Below, in pieces: positions 9,588 through 19,273 of a stretch of 33,918 nucleotides of DNA. This DNA is from Stentor coeruleus (taxonomy: Eukaryota; Ciliophora; Heterotrichea; Heterotrichida; Stentoridae): positions 1 through 33,918 of the forward strand of contig MPUH01000808.1 of assembly GCA_001970955.1 (NCBI GenBank). Reading direction: 5' to 3'. The notes beneath the pieces were generated by a model. It saw only the letters and a list, made by a program, of their open reading frames with translations. It was not told the origin of the DNA and did not search any database. The translations under genes and the position numbers were made by a program. The first letter of the stretch is position 1; every line of letters starts with the position of its first letter.

Positions 9588-10107
9588 GGAATTATATCAA
9601 GCTGTCAATAAGGTCTAGGATTATAGATTTTCTCTATTTTTGTGTTTTTTTTTGTAAAAATTTATGGGTTAAATTGTATAAACATTTCTTTTGACAGTTT
9701 GGATTGGATTTTGAGAATTTGAAATCGCTGTTGATGTTTTATTAATAAATATAGTTGCTGTTTTATTGCATAATGCATTTTTCTATTGATTTAAGGAATT
9801 CAAAATGGTTAAATTAAATGATTAGTATAATTTTATTTAAGATACTTTAATGGTCCAATTTTTAAAAATGATAAAGTCATACTTTATTTTTCTCGATTTC
9901 TTAATCAGCAGTAAATATTTCTGAGCAGTTATCCCTCAGCATAAATAAAGAGAAAAACAAACTTTTTATTGAGGATTCGACAATCAGACTTTTAGCATGA
10001 AAACTTTGGCAGTGGTATCCAGTTAAGGTATAACTCTAAAACAAGAAAGCATAGAGAATTAGTTGGTTAATTAAAAAGTTAGGGTTGATATAATCTATTT
10101 TTAAATT

Positions 10108-10533
10108 TTCTTCTGAGTATAAACCATATATGTATTAATGAACTTAATTTTTCGCTCTACCACTGCTTCATGGTGAGAGCCCTCCTTCTTTTAAAGAGTC
10201 AGCAAGGGAAATTCTTCTAAGGGACTTTGCTACTGTGCTGGGTTACTCTCCAAAAGGGATCTTATAGTCCTTCCAGACTATCCAGCACCCCTAAAAAAGT
10301 GCTTGACACAGGAATTCCTTTTGAGTCAGTTGATCGCCGAGCCTTCAATTCCTTTCCATGTTGTGACAGGCACACATATTTCGCTGTGTGAAGAGTTTTA
10401 CCTCTTTGCGGGTTCTTTGGACCTTGTAACCTAGTCTCAGGATACTCCTATGATGTTTTGCCATGTTCATTGCATTGCCAGTAGATTTAAGTTTCCCATC
10501 ATATTGGAAGTATTCTTCTGAGTATAAGCCATA
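10108..10533. repeat. Pair of 21-bp direct repeats 405 bp apart
   Basis: Copies at 10108-10128 and 10513-10533 (TTCTTCTGAGTATAARCCATA, one mismatch) are in the same orientation. Similarity continues weakly on the left side of both copies, so they look like duplicated coding sequence rather than a target-site duplication. Confidence 0.6.
10235..10288. other. Branched hairpin, 7-bp closing stem
   Basis: GTGCTGG at 10235-10241 pairs perfectly with CCAGCAC at 10282-10288. Inside, ATAGTC (10264-10269) pairs with GACTAT (10276-10281) around a 6-nt loop, and a small CTCC/GGGA arm is possible around 10247-10259. The result is a compact, tRNA-like branched fold in a GC-richer patch (about 10150-10440). 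Transcribed strand and function are unknown. Confidence 0.4.
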
Positions 10534-10689
10534 AAAATTCATAACTTCATCGGTTGATTTAATAGGAAAATTCAACCAAATTTTGATACGAAATATTATT
10601 ATTAATTTTTTTGCATATTTTAATGAACTTTAAAGGTGAGCAAACGATTTAAGTACTCATAAGAATTCAGACATCTAAAAATTTATTAA

Positions 10690-12471
10690 ATGGATAAAGA
10701 ATTGGAGGGTATCATCAATATGCTCAACAGTAAAAGTAAATATCCAGTAAATACTACAAATACAAGGGGTTTTAGAATACGCAACTCTCGGCCTGCTTAC
10801 ATAAATGCCAAATCTAAATCCAAAAAGCAATTAGAAGTAAAAAATCTAAGTTTTCCTACAAACCAAGAAACTGAAATCGAAGAGAGCCTTATCAATGACA
10901 TACAAGAATTCTACAAAGTATCTGATGAAGAGTACAAAAAAGGTACAGAAAGCAAGACAAAAGTTCCTGTAAAATTTATGAAAAAAAATTCAAAAGATTC
11001 TGACGATATTACATTAAATCCAATCAAACCACGAAAATATCTTGTATTCCGCCCTTTTATAGACCCAATGACAATGAGACCAACTATATTAAAAAGTTCT
11101 CAGTACTATTTCAAAATGCAAAACTCTGATGTTAAGCTTATAAGATATACATTAGAAGATAATGGTTTTAAAGAAGTCCAAGGAAACTCAAATGCATGGG
11201 TAATCATGTGGCATGGTGGTCCATTAAAAAGTAACATATACCAGCAAATGACCAAATACCAAAAAGTTAATCATTTCCCACGAAGTCATGAAATAACAAG
11301 AAAAGACTTGATGTACAAAAACCTCGCTAAAATGCAAATCCTCCATGGGGCTAGAGCTTTTGACTTTGTTCCTAAGACATATATAATGCCTCAAGATGCA
11401 GGTCAATTAGAATATGAGATGAATTTAATTGATACGACTTGGATAGTAAAGCCTAGTGCGAGTAGTCAAGGCAAAGGAATTTTCTTAACAAATCGTTTTT
11501 CAGATGTCCCAAAAAAAGACCATGTTGTTTCACAATATATAGAAAATCCATTACTTATAGATGGATTGAAATTTGACCTTAGGATTTATGTTGCCATAAC
11601 ATGCTTTAATCCTTTAAGAATCTATATGTATAAAGATGGCTTAGCAAGATTCGCAACACAGAAGTACATGGGAAATGGTAAAAATCGATTTATGTTCCTA
11701 ACAAACTATTCAGTCAATAAATACTCAGAAAACTTTGTTGAGAATAGCAATGCATTAGAAGATGGCAAAGGTAGTAAATGGAGCATAACTGCTTTGAGGA
11801 AACTTTTTGCTGAACAAGGTATTGACGATGAGTTCCTCTGGGCTAAAATCAAAGATCTTGTGATTAAAGCTATTATATCTATAGAAGGTATAGTATTTTC
11901 AGGATGTGAAATGTATTTGCCTTATAGGAATAACTGCTTTGAACTTTTAGGCTTTGATGTACTTATTGATGATACTTTAAACCCATGGTTATTAGAAGTT
12001 AATTTATCTCCTAGTATGAACTGTGATGCACCTATAGATCAAAAAATCAAAGGAGAGATGATCTCTGATCTTTTTACACTTACTGGAATAGTATCGAATA
12101 GTCATCGCCATAATCAAAGTAATGGAACACAGAACAAAGCTTTGAATTATCTTGCTTATATGCAAAAAACAGGGTTTTCTAGTGGAAGTAAAAAGAAGTA
12201 TGCAGATGCTTCATTAAGACAAGGCTTTGAAAGTTTTTCAGATATCAACAACCGTGAGGAAAGAGGAATAATTAAAGAGACTAATGATGAATACAAACGC
12301 AGGGGGAATTTCGAGAGGATTTTTCCATCAGAACTCTCAGTAAACTACAAAAACTTATTCGAGCATGAAAGACAATATAATACTTTGCTTTCTAATTACT
12401 TGGGAAAAATATACAAAAAAAGTCAAGGCTCCTCAGCTTTAATATATCAAAGAACTCATCTAAAATACTGA
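10690..12471 (+). CDS. Tubulin tyrosine ligase-like enzyme (TTLL4/5-type polyglutamylase)
   Basis: A 593-residue ATP-grasp enzyme of the TTLL family, which adds glutamate (or other amino acids) to tubulin tails in cilia and cortical microtubules. The catalytic core is about residues 115-475: WHGGPLK, NHFPRSHEITRKDLMYKNL, TWIVKPSASSQGKGIF (ATP-binding), FDLRIYVAITCFNPLRIYMY, FLTNYSVNK, and the Mg-binding DTLNPWLLEVNLSPSMN. The FPRS...RKD and QDA/LRIYVAIT pattern is closest to TTLL4/TTLL5 polyglutamylases. The first 100 residues are low-complexity and basic; the last 120 are variable and basic, perhaps for tubulin binding. The stop is TGA followed directly by in-frame TAA, the only TGA terminator among the intact genes. 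The ATG at 10690 follows an AT-rich leader. Confidence 0.93.
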   Translation: MDKELEGIINMLNSKSKYPVNTTNTRGFRIRNSRPAYINAKSKSKKQLEVKNLSFPTNQETEIEESLINDIQEFYKVSDEEYKKGTESKTKVPVKFMKKNSKDSDDITLNPIKPRKYLVFRPFIDPMTMRPTILKSSQYYFKMQNSDVKLIRYTLEDNGFKEVQGNSNAWVIMWHGGPLKSNIYQQMTKYQKVNHFPRSHEITRKDLMYKNLAKMQILHGARAFDFVPKTYIMPQDAGQLEYEMNLIDTTWIVKPSASSQGKGIFLTNRFSDVPKKDHVVSQYIENPLLIDGLKFDLRIYVAITCFNPLRIYMYKDGLARFATQKYMGNGKNRFMFLTNYSVNKYSENFVENSNALEDGKGSKWSITALRKLFAEQGIDDEFLWAKIKDLVIKAIISIEGIVFSGCEMYLPYRNNCFELLGFDVLIDDTLNPWLLEVNLSPSMNCDAPIDQKIKGEMISDLFTLTGIVSNSHRHNQSNGTQNKALNYLAYMQKTGFSSGSKKKYADASLRQGFESFSDINNREERGIIKETNDEYKRRGNFERIFPSELSVNYKNLFEHERQYNTLLSNYLGKIYKKSQGSSALIYQRTHLKY

Positions 12472-12618
12472 TAAAATAAGATATTTAACTTAAATTGTCA
12501 TTAAAAACATCAATTTCTCTAGTTTAAAGAAAAGTAAGCGAAAATTATATTGAAATGTACGAGGAGAGGAAAAAGTTAAAGGTCTAAATTCGTACAGAAC
12601 TAAAGATATTGCTATTAA

Positions 12619-12999
12619 TTATCCATTCAAGGCTTCTTCTTCACTTGGACTTCTCATAACAGTGGGTCTGACCATAGCTCTTCCTATACTTCCTATCCAG
12701 GATTCTTTATCTGGTAAGTCCAAAGCAGCAAAGTAAAAAGTTCTGTCTCTTGTATCAATTCTAAAAGCAAAGTCTTTTTTAAGCTCTTCTTCTGATGATT
12801 TCACAGTTGCACATTCTTGTAATCGAAGCCTTTCAGTTGGACTATCCTTATATCCTTGCTGATTTTTAAAGGTAAAAAGAAATCTAGGAGTTAATACCAT
12901 CCAGCGTCTTCTCCATTCTTTTATGAACCTGCTTCTTTTTTCCACCCAGCCTTCTTTTATAATTACTTCGAAGTTTTCAGCTCCACTGCTTTCCACCAT
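12619..12999 (-). CDS. Small PH-domain protein
   Basis: A 126-residue protein made almost entirely of one pleckstrin homology domain. EGWVEKRSRFIKEWRRRWMVLTPRFLFTF has the typical first strands, with basic residues in the beta1-beta2 loop that could bind phosphoinositides. CATVKSSEEELKKDFAFRI gives the middle strands, and RTFYFAALDLPDKESWIGSIGRAM gives the last strands and the C-terminal helix with its invariant Trp. It likely binds membrane inositol lipids; no enzyme domain is attached. The ATG is read from the complement of 12997-12999 and the stop is TAA. It is convergent with the TTLL gene (147 bases between stops) and divergent from the next EF-hand gene. Confidence 0.88.
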   Translation of the reverse strand: MVESSGAENFEVIIKEGWVEKRSRFIKEWRRRWMVLTPRFLFTFKNQQGYKDSPTERLRLQECATVKSSEEELKKDFAFRIDTRDRTFYFAALDLPDKESWIGSIGRAMVRPTVMRSPSEEEALNG

Positions 13000-13694
13000 T
13001 ATGAATCAATTATATTCAATTTTTGCTTACATTAGTTACTGGGAAAATTTTAGAATATTAAGTTATGCTTTGTGATAATGAAGATAACTACTTGCTTGGG
13101 TTTTTGATATAGGTTTTAGACAAGGGATTGAATTTCAGAATTTTTATGATTTTTAGTTTAGATTATAACAATGGCCAATTTATTATTATTAGCTTCACTC
13201 AAATGCTTGGAGAAGGTAATTTTCAAAAGTTATCATATAGAGTTTAAAAACGCATTATGCAATTTTTAGAGATTTTACGTAAAACGATATTTTATGCAAT
13301 TAAAAAAATTTCCGATACTAAGATTAAATTTGAAGTGAATCTAAATTTCGGCACATAAGTTGCATTATAATTTAACAATATAAATTTTGGTTAATTAGCT
13401 AAATGTCTTATATGTAAAACCAAATGATGAGCTTTTCTAATAAAAATGCATTTCCTTTAAATACATTAAAATATACCAAAACTTAATTAGGTTGTTTAAG
13501 CTCAAACTAAAATAAAAATTATTTTATTATGTTTTTTATTCATATTTAAACCACATAAATGAAAATATAACCTGTCCAGCATAGATGAAAACTTTCAAAT
13601 AGTTGTATGTCAACTATTATAAACACATTAAAATTTATATCATGTATATTTTCATTATATCAATCTTAACTTCTTCGAAAATAAATTGCGATAA
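13000..13694. other. AT-rich divergent intergenic region
   Basis: This region separates the divergent PH gene and EF-hand gene and should hold both promoters. Only AT-rich sequence with dense stops is seen; no motif shared by the two sides was recognised. Confidence 0.45.
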
Positions 13695-15683
13695 ATGGAA
13701 TTTATAAAGTTCTCTAAGCAAGGATTTGATGATTTCTATGAAATGCATGCAAAGCAAGGGGTTCCTTCATGGAAAAACAAAGAGATAGACCTAGAAAAAA
13801 TCACTGAAGTTAACGAAAGTGAATTTGAAAGTTTAATTGACACAGAGTCTGTTATTGAAATTCCTCTTGAGACATCGATTGAGTCTCAGACTAAAAAGCC
13901 TTCTAAATTCTTGGTTGATTTTTTATCAAAATTATTGGAACATGAAAAAATCTTCAATTTTTTTCTCTTTGAAGCTCGTAAACAAAGGGTTTTAACAAAG
14001 AAAAAGTCAACATTAATTTCCAGATGCCTACCAAGAATTCCTGAATTTGGTATTTATTCCTCGAAAAGAAACAGTTCTTTTATAAACCTCTCTTTAGAAT
14101 CTCCTGCTAATAGCATATCAAAATCTTCAAGGATCATAAGTAGGTATGCTAGTCCTTTTACAGCCAGATCTCTTTCAAAAAGCCCACATGATTATGCGTC
14201 TGTAGACCGTTCATTGATCACCCAAAGGAAATTAACACCAAGAGTTACCCGTTTGAGAAGCTTAGGCAAACCTAAAAAAGCTATTTTAAATAGTAACAAC
14301 AAAGAACTCAAAGATATTTTTAATAAAATTAGCGTAAGCACAAAGAATCGAATAAACCAAGAAGAGTTTAAAAATTACCTACTTTTAAGATATCCAGGGC
14401 CTATTGTTGAATCTATGATTAAACATTTTGATTTTCATAGTAATTCAATTGAAGAATACATACAAGAAATGTTGAAATTTTTAAATGCTGGAGAAGAAAT
14501 GCATCTGGCGTTTAGTTTTGAGATTTATGATTTTAACAAGGATAAATTTATTTGCTATAAAGATGCCTTCCGAGCTTTAGAGCTGAGAACTGCTAATTTT
14601 GTTGATGAAGATTTGGTGATTATTAAAGAAATGCTCTTGCTGAAAAAGGAAGGAAAACTTAATGCAAGAAAACTCAGAAGGAAAAGTACTTTTAGTCTTA
14701 TTAAGGAAAGGATTGATAAAAAAAGGCAAGATGATTCACAATTGAAAGATATTGAAGTATTAGCTCCTGTAGGTGAGCAAAAACCAGTTCAAGTTGATTT
14801 TAAGGAATTCAAAATCATCAAGTTTAATGGAAGGCCGCAAATTGTAAAGGATTTTTTAAAGTACACTTGCTGTTATGATTTTATGAAAGAAAGGGGATTA
14901 TTACTTCCTTCACCTAAGCATTCACCAAAAATAAGCGAATCTATTGTTATGGAAATGAATATTTCACCAGATTTTCGTATAAAATTAGAAAAAGACGAGA
15001 AATATGAGTATTATTGTTTATTGGATAATGCTATGTCACTGTATACAAAGTTGGATCTAGAACTAACTTTGAAAAAATTTAGGTATTTACAATGCCCTGA
15101 TAATTTTAAATACAAAGTTATTACTAGGGAGTCGATGATTGAAAAGTTTGTAATAGATATACAGCCTGAACTTATGGGGTTTAATAGTAATTACTTCGCT
15201 AAGAGATTTTATGATTATCTTGCTGAAGGGCAGTTATTAACAAAAGCAAAATTTTTAAGCCGTATGCATGGACTTATATCATATTCAAGCGCTAAGGCAG
15301 TTAACAAGTTAGCATTCGAAATTTACGACTATAGAAAAGATGGTAAGCTAACAGTTGATGAGGTTTATAAAATGTTTGAATCATTACCTATAGGCTCTCC
15401 AGTATATTCTGAATGCATAAAGTAAGTGATATATAGAATGGTGAATATTTTCATAGACTCAATTTTCGAAAGAGTATGGAAAAAGGTGACTAGTATCGAC
15501 TATGCTAATTTTGAAAAGCTTATAGATGTATCTTGTATGGGTTTTGAAATTTTTGAATTCGTCAAAACGCCTTTAGAAGGATTATTTGGCCGCAAGTCTG
15601 TATATTTCCAGCCTGAAGACGAAGATGATGACGTTCAATCTCATTTACAGACTAAGTCTAACCTACTAAAATTAATAGACTAA
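13695..15683 (+). CDS. EF-hand protein with one 15-nt intron
   Basis: Exons 13695-15421 and 15437-15683 join to give about 657 residues. The N-terminal 200 residues are Ser-rich and basic, probably disordered. A calcium-binding module follows: EF-loop DFNKDKFICYKD near residue 280 (acidic residues at positions 1, 5 and 12) with a preceding HLAFSFEIYD helix. A second, weaker loop DYRKDGKLTVDE lies near 545, where position 3 is Arg. The far C terminus carries an acidic DEDDD tract. Paired EF-hands with LAFxIYD helices resemble calcineurin B/recoverin-like sensors embedded in a longer scaffold. Without the intron the protein would end at 15423-15425; removal keeps the frame and adds the last 81 residues. 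The function beyond calcium binding is unknown. Confidence 0.82.
15422..15436 (+). other. 15-nt intron of the EF-hand gene
   Basis: GTAAGTGATATATAG, phase 2, with A at position 10. Retention gives TAA; removal rebuilds a Lys codon (AA+A) and continues KMVNIFID in frame. Confidence 0.92.
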
Positions 15684-15803
15684 TGTATATTAAAATCATA
15701 GTCGAAATTTTTGTTCTAACCAATTATTATAATAATTTTATTAGCTGTTTTTGCATAAAACTAAATATATATTGTTAAGATTAAATGAAGAATACTATTA
15801 TAG

Positions 15804-16340
15804 ATGAAAATTACTGCAAAAATACTTAAAGTTAAAAAAGAAAATATTAGACCCCAAAAACTCTTAGAAAGCACTGAAAATGAAATGAAAATATAATCAA
15901 GCAAATTAAGAAAAAAGTTTGCAATTAAAAAATTTCCTACAATCTGTATGGCCAAAGCTCAAAAATCAAGGAGTAACAAAAGAAAGCGCAAAAAAATATT
16001 ATCAGAAAAGTCGTCTAAGCTTATACAGGCTGAAAATTCTGATTAATTGATGGGAAATTTGCAAAATTTAGAAATATGCTTAGATTAGCTTGAAACTACT
16101 GCTTCAGACTTGTTAAAAACTTAATCTATGTTAAGAAGTGATTTGGATAATCTTAAGATAAAAGAAGAATTATACAGAATGAAGTTTTAACAAGCCAGCA
16201 GCATATTGCGGCATTGGAAATCGAAATTTTTGATTATAAATCTAGCATTGGTACCTTACAAGATTATTCTTTAATACTTTATCAGAGCTTTTATATAAGA
16301 AAGATATGGGAAATCCATTGCTTTTTTTTTTCATTAATAA
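15804..16340 (+). pseudogene. Coiled-coil ORF interrupted by four TAA/TAG codons
   Basis: From an ATG at 15804 a single frame of 128 codons reaches TAA at 16188-16190. It is coiled-coil-like, for example MKITAKILKVKKENIRPQKL, SSKLRKKFAIKKF, LMGNLQNLEICLD and SMLRSDLDNLKIKEELYRM. It is interrupted at 15894 (TAA), 16044 (TAA), 16086 (TAG) and 16122 (TAA). Every interruption sits where Gln would suit a coiled coil. A different frame then continues (EVLTSQQHIAALEIEIF) to about 16340. There are no TGA interruptions in the first frame. It is called a pseudogene because neighbouring genes obey TAA and TAG as stops. It lies 120 bases after the EF-hand gene on the same strand; no family is recognised. 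Confidence 0.45.
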
Positions 16341-17112
16341 ACTAATTTAAGTTTTAGCCAAGAAGATATTGTAATTAGAATATATTTATAATGATTGATT
16401 TTCAAAGTAATTTAGTTATGCTTATTAAAATAACAATATATAAGTAATTTAATAATTTGAACTTTATCATTGAAAACATAATTATTTAATACGAGATCTA
16501 TGCATTATATTAGTGTAAAATATTCATAAAAATAAGTAAAATATTTGTTAAATTATTTAATAAATATTGTAAATTAATTATAAACACACTTTAACCGCCA
16601 TGATAGGATTTTTCTCATCAAATTTAAATAGCAATGTAATAGACAAATAATTAATTTCTATAAGCTATATTTATTACAAATAATAAATGGACGCATTTGA
16701 ATCAGCAATTAATAATACTTATTGATTAAGAAAAATATCCTAAATTACTTTACAAGGTCAAAGAATTGGATATTATCCATTTGATATATTTTGAATTATC
16801 ATTAAGAATTCATATCAAAAAAAATCTCAAAGAAAAAATCAAAATGAATTCAAAAACAAGTTGTAGTAAGAAAGATTAAATTTGAAAAAGTTTAAATCTA
16901 ATTTAATTCATATTATAATACATAATAGATTATTAGTTCTCAATATTCATTTTGCATTATTTTGCTCATCAAATTACATTTCAAAATATTTTCTCATTTC
17001 TATTAAAAAAAATGTTCATAGCATCTTAGCACCTATATACATAGCAAAATTTAATAAACCCTATATCTATAAAAAAAAATCATGCATTCTATTCTTATCC
17101 TAACTCTTTTAA
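16341..17112. other. Very AT-rich intergenic region
   Basis: No gene is supported. A 73-codon plus-strand frame at 16882-17103 starts with TTG and encodes only AT-codon residues, so it is not called. Homopolymer runs and TA-rich tracts dominate. Confidence 0.5.
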
Positions 17113-17853
17113 TTATTTGCCTTCTGGTTTCTTTTGTTCAGGATTATTTTTCTTCAAAGCAGTCAGTGCAGCAAACTTACTACTTGTAATTTCTTGTTTC
17201 TTTAAAAAATCCCTAATCCCAGGAAGTGTCAACAAAGTAATTGTTGAAGGTGTTGTCAAATTCTCAACAAACTTTTCCATGTTCACACTATCTTGCGTCA
17301 AATCTCCTCCCATAAAAACTTTCAAAAGTTCATTTTTCCCTTTATTTTTCGCTCCTCTTAATCTTTGTATAAAGCTATTTAAATTCTCTTGTGATACCTT
17401 TTCCCCTTCTTCATGAGGTATAAGTGCATAAGTTTTTTCTACAGCAAGGTCAACTAAAAACGAAGCCAACTGTTGCAAGTGCGTTTTATTCAATATTTTA
17501 TCATTGTTTGAATCATAAGCCTCAAATAGCAAGCGGACTTTATCTGTTGGATTTCCACTGCTCAAGTAGATTCCTAATACAAGAAGATCTCTAAGGCTAT
17601 ATTTATTATCAGTCTTCAAACTTGTGTAAAAGTCTTGAATCGCTTTTGGAGTTGAGTCATTATATATAGCCAAGTTGAGGAATTTAGAAATATCTTTCCA
17701 TTGATTTTCATTAACAAAGCCCCCTTTAGAGTACTTTCTATAAGCCATGTCTACTTTCACAGCAGAATGTTCTTGATAAAGCAGTCTGCTTTCACCTTTT
17801 ATTATCAAAGCTTCTTCAGGAGTCATTTCGCTCTTTGTCCCTGCACAACCCAT
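17113..17853 (-). CDS. N-terminally acylated EF-hand-like protein
   Basis: A 246-residue protein starting MGCAGTKSEM. Gly2 with Thr6 fits N-myristoylation and Cys3 fits palmitoylation, so it probably sits on the plasma membrane or cilium. The rest is helical and resembles calcium-sensor proteins of ciliates. One EF-loop, DSNNDKILNKTH (about residues 113-124), is preceded by KVRLLFEAY; position 12 is His instead of Glu/Asp, so calcium affinity is doubtful. Other EF-hands are too degenerate to call. The C terminus is basic and Pro-rich. It is read from ATG at the complement of 17851-17853 and ends in TAA. It diverges from the next gene with only 83 bases between start codons, so the two share a promoter region. 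Confidence 0.8.
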   Translation of the reverse strand: MGCAGTKSEMTPEEALIIKGESRLLYQEHSAVKVDMAYRKYSKGGFVNENQWKDISKFLNLAIYNDSTPKAIQDFYTSLKTDNKYSLRDLLVLGIYLSSGNPTDKVRLLFEAYDSNNDKILNKTHLQQLASFLVDLAVEKTYALIPHEEGEKVSQENLNSFIQRLRGAKNKGKNELLKVFMGGDLTQDSVNMEKFVENLTTPSTITLLTLPGIRDFLKKQEITSSKFAALTALKKNNPEQKKPEGK

Positions 17854-17936
17854 TATTTATTACACATTGGCATTATGCCATAAACTTTAAACGCCTATAA
17901 AATTTCATTATATAAATCTTTTTTATATTTATAATA

Positions 17937-18425
17937 ATGCTCTGTATAGGAAAAATTACTAGTAAATCCTTCTCGTTTTTTGGAAAGTCAATAAGCAGGG
18001 TTGCTGGAGAAAAGTGTTGTGAATTCGGACAAGATGGAAAGCCTTTAACTACTGAGTATGTTAAGAACTTTATAAATACTGCAAGTGAAGAGTTTAAGTA
18101 TTGGCAGCCTAATGAAGATTATAAAATGATCACACATTCTTGGTACTTTTCTAATTACCTTCAAGCTGCAGCTTTTGCTTTGGAAATTGCGAAACTTGAT
18201 TCTATGAACGTTCTTAAACAACAGCCTAATATTTTGATATTAAAAAAAGAAATTCTTCGTGTTGAATTGACAACACCCAAACTTGGAGGGCTTAGTAAAG
18301 CTGATTTAGCTTTGGCGACGCAGATTTCTCTTATGCCAAATAAAGATTATTCTCTTGTTCCGATTTTAGACGAGAAGAATTTCAGACGAGAGCTGAGGAT
18401 GAAGAAAACTAATAGTAATAAATAG
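17937..18425 (+). CDS. Pterin-4a-carbinolamine dehydratase-like protein, active-site His lost
   Basis: A 162-residue protein whose C-terminal 110 residues follow the PCD/DCoH fold: a strand with Trp, then helix NYLQAAAFALEIAKLD, then NVLKQQPNILIL, then strand VELTTPKLGGLS and the last helix KADLALATQI. In active enzymes the positions after the first helix are H-H-P and the later strand has T-H before the GGL turn. Here they are Gln95-Gln96-Pro97 and T-T-P, so all three expected His are replaced while the fold markers GGLS and D(LALA) remain. It is therefore probably not a dehydratase but a structural or partner-binding protein. The N-terminal 25 residues are basic with Ser and Phe and could be a mitochondrial targeting peptide. 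It ends in TAG. Confidence 0.7.
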   Translation: MLCIGKITSKSFSFFGKSISRVAGEKCCEFGQDGKPLTTEYVKNFINTASEEFKYWQPNEDYKMITHSWYFSNYLQAAAFALEIAKLDSMNVLKQQPNILILKKEILRVELTTPKLGGLSKADLALATQISLMPNKDYSLVPILDEKNFRRELRMKKTNSNK

Positions 18426-18489
18426 AAGTTTGAGTATATTTTAAAAACTTAGATAAGGGTTTTATGAGAATGAATTAAAGAATGTTTCA

Positions 18490-18890
18490 TACATTGACTC
18501 AAATAATTTTATTAATAAGAGCGCTAGTGAGCGACCTGAATTTCTTCAAGATTTTAATATGATCCTTATGTGCTTTCTTTAGGTTCAAAGCTCCCAAAGC
18601 TTAATTATGCTTATTAGGCGTGGCATTAAATGATCCACATTTTTTCAATACTATCTCATGAGCACTAAATGACGTTTATAGTCTACATTAAATCTCATCT
18701 TTGAAATCCAAAAATATCATTTTTTATGCAAATTTTAAGCTTTGAATTATCCATATACTAAACCGAAGTTCTATTCTGAAACATATGCTTTATACTTCTA
18801 CCAAAGTCAAAATGCATTTGTGACTCCTTTTCCTTCAGGATTTTCAATAGTAATTCTTTATACCATAATACTTTTTGTCTTAAATAATAT
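18490..18890 (-). pseudogene. Decayed coding relic, unknown family
   Basis: The minus strand reads as protein in two frames. Near 18690-18820 there is MHFDFGRSIKHMFQNRTSV, then NSKLKICIKNDIFGFQR. Near 18500-18670, in another frame, there is SAHEIVLKKCGSFNATPN, a TAA, then ALGALNLKKAHKDHIKIL and RSLTSALINKII. Stops and a frame change break the sequence and no start codon is evident. The family is not recognised. The rest of the space between the PCD-like and RING genes (18891-19273) is AT-rich with no gene seen. Confidence 0.4.
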
Positions 18891-19273
18891 AAAAATCTTT
18901 CAATGAATTATCAAATAAATGTATTAATATCACATATCTTGTTCGTCAAATTTTACTCTAAAAGTATTCTACATAAATTTTAAAATTTTCTACGTGCTTT
19001 AAACTTTATATCAAAAATAATTATGCATAGAAATTTATATCAATTGCATGGTATATTGATTATATAATACGTTCTTAAAAATGTTGACGATAATACTTAA
19101 TATAAAATATTCTTAAAGTGTGATGATTTCTATACAATTTTAAGTATTATTCTAAACAAGCAAAATGATTTTTTAATACTCACAAACTTGCATTCTATTA
19201 ATTTCTAAGATTATTTTTTACTATAAGCCTTGTTTATCTAAATCCAAGGAAATACCAACAATAATTAATATAT

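Larger units (their letters stand above)
9890..10575 (-). pseudogene. Decayed coding relic with a duplicated YGLYSEE segment
   Basis: On the minus strand a 76-codon open frame (10575 to 10345) reads NFYGLYSEEYFQYDGKL and then KHHRSILRLGYKV, ending NMERN and TAA. It starts with TTG and has no upstream ATG. A second, separate frame from 10131 towards 9900 begins with the near-identical YGLYSEENLKID and runs about 80 codons with one TAG. Between the two copies is a GC-richer, hairpin-forming stretch. The two copies share 20 of 21 bases at 10108-10128 and 10513-10533. This suggests a partially duplicated, decayed gene or element. No family is recognised, and coding status is an inference. Confidence 0.3.

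Noticed and set aside
10070..10095. Telomerase RNA template (CAACCCTAAC on the minus strand)
   Set aside because: It does not continue as the heterotrich-type repeat, there is no Pol III terminator context, and it lies inside a coding-like frame.
16882..17103. 73-codon plus-strand ORF next to the acylated EF-hand gene
   Set aside because: TTG start and composition expected from AT-rich non-coding DNA.
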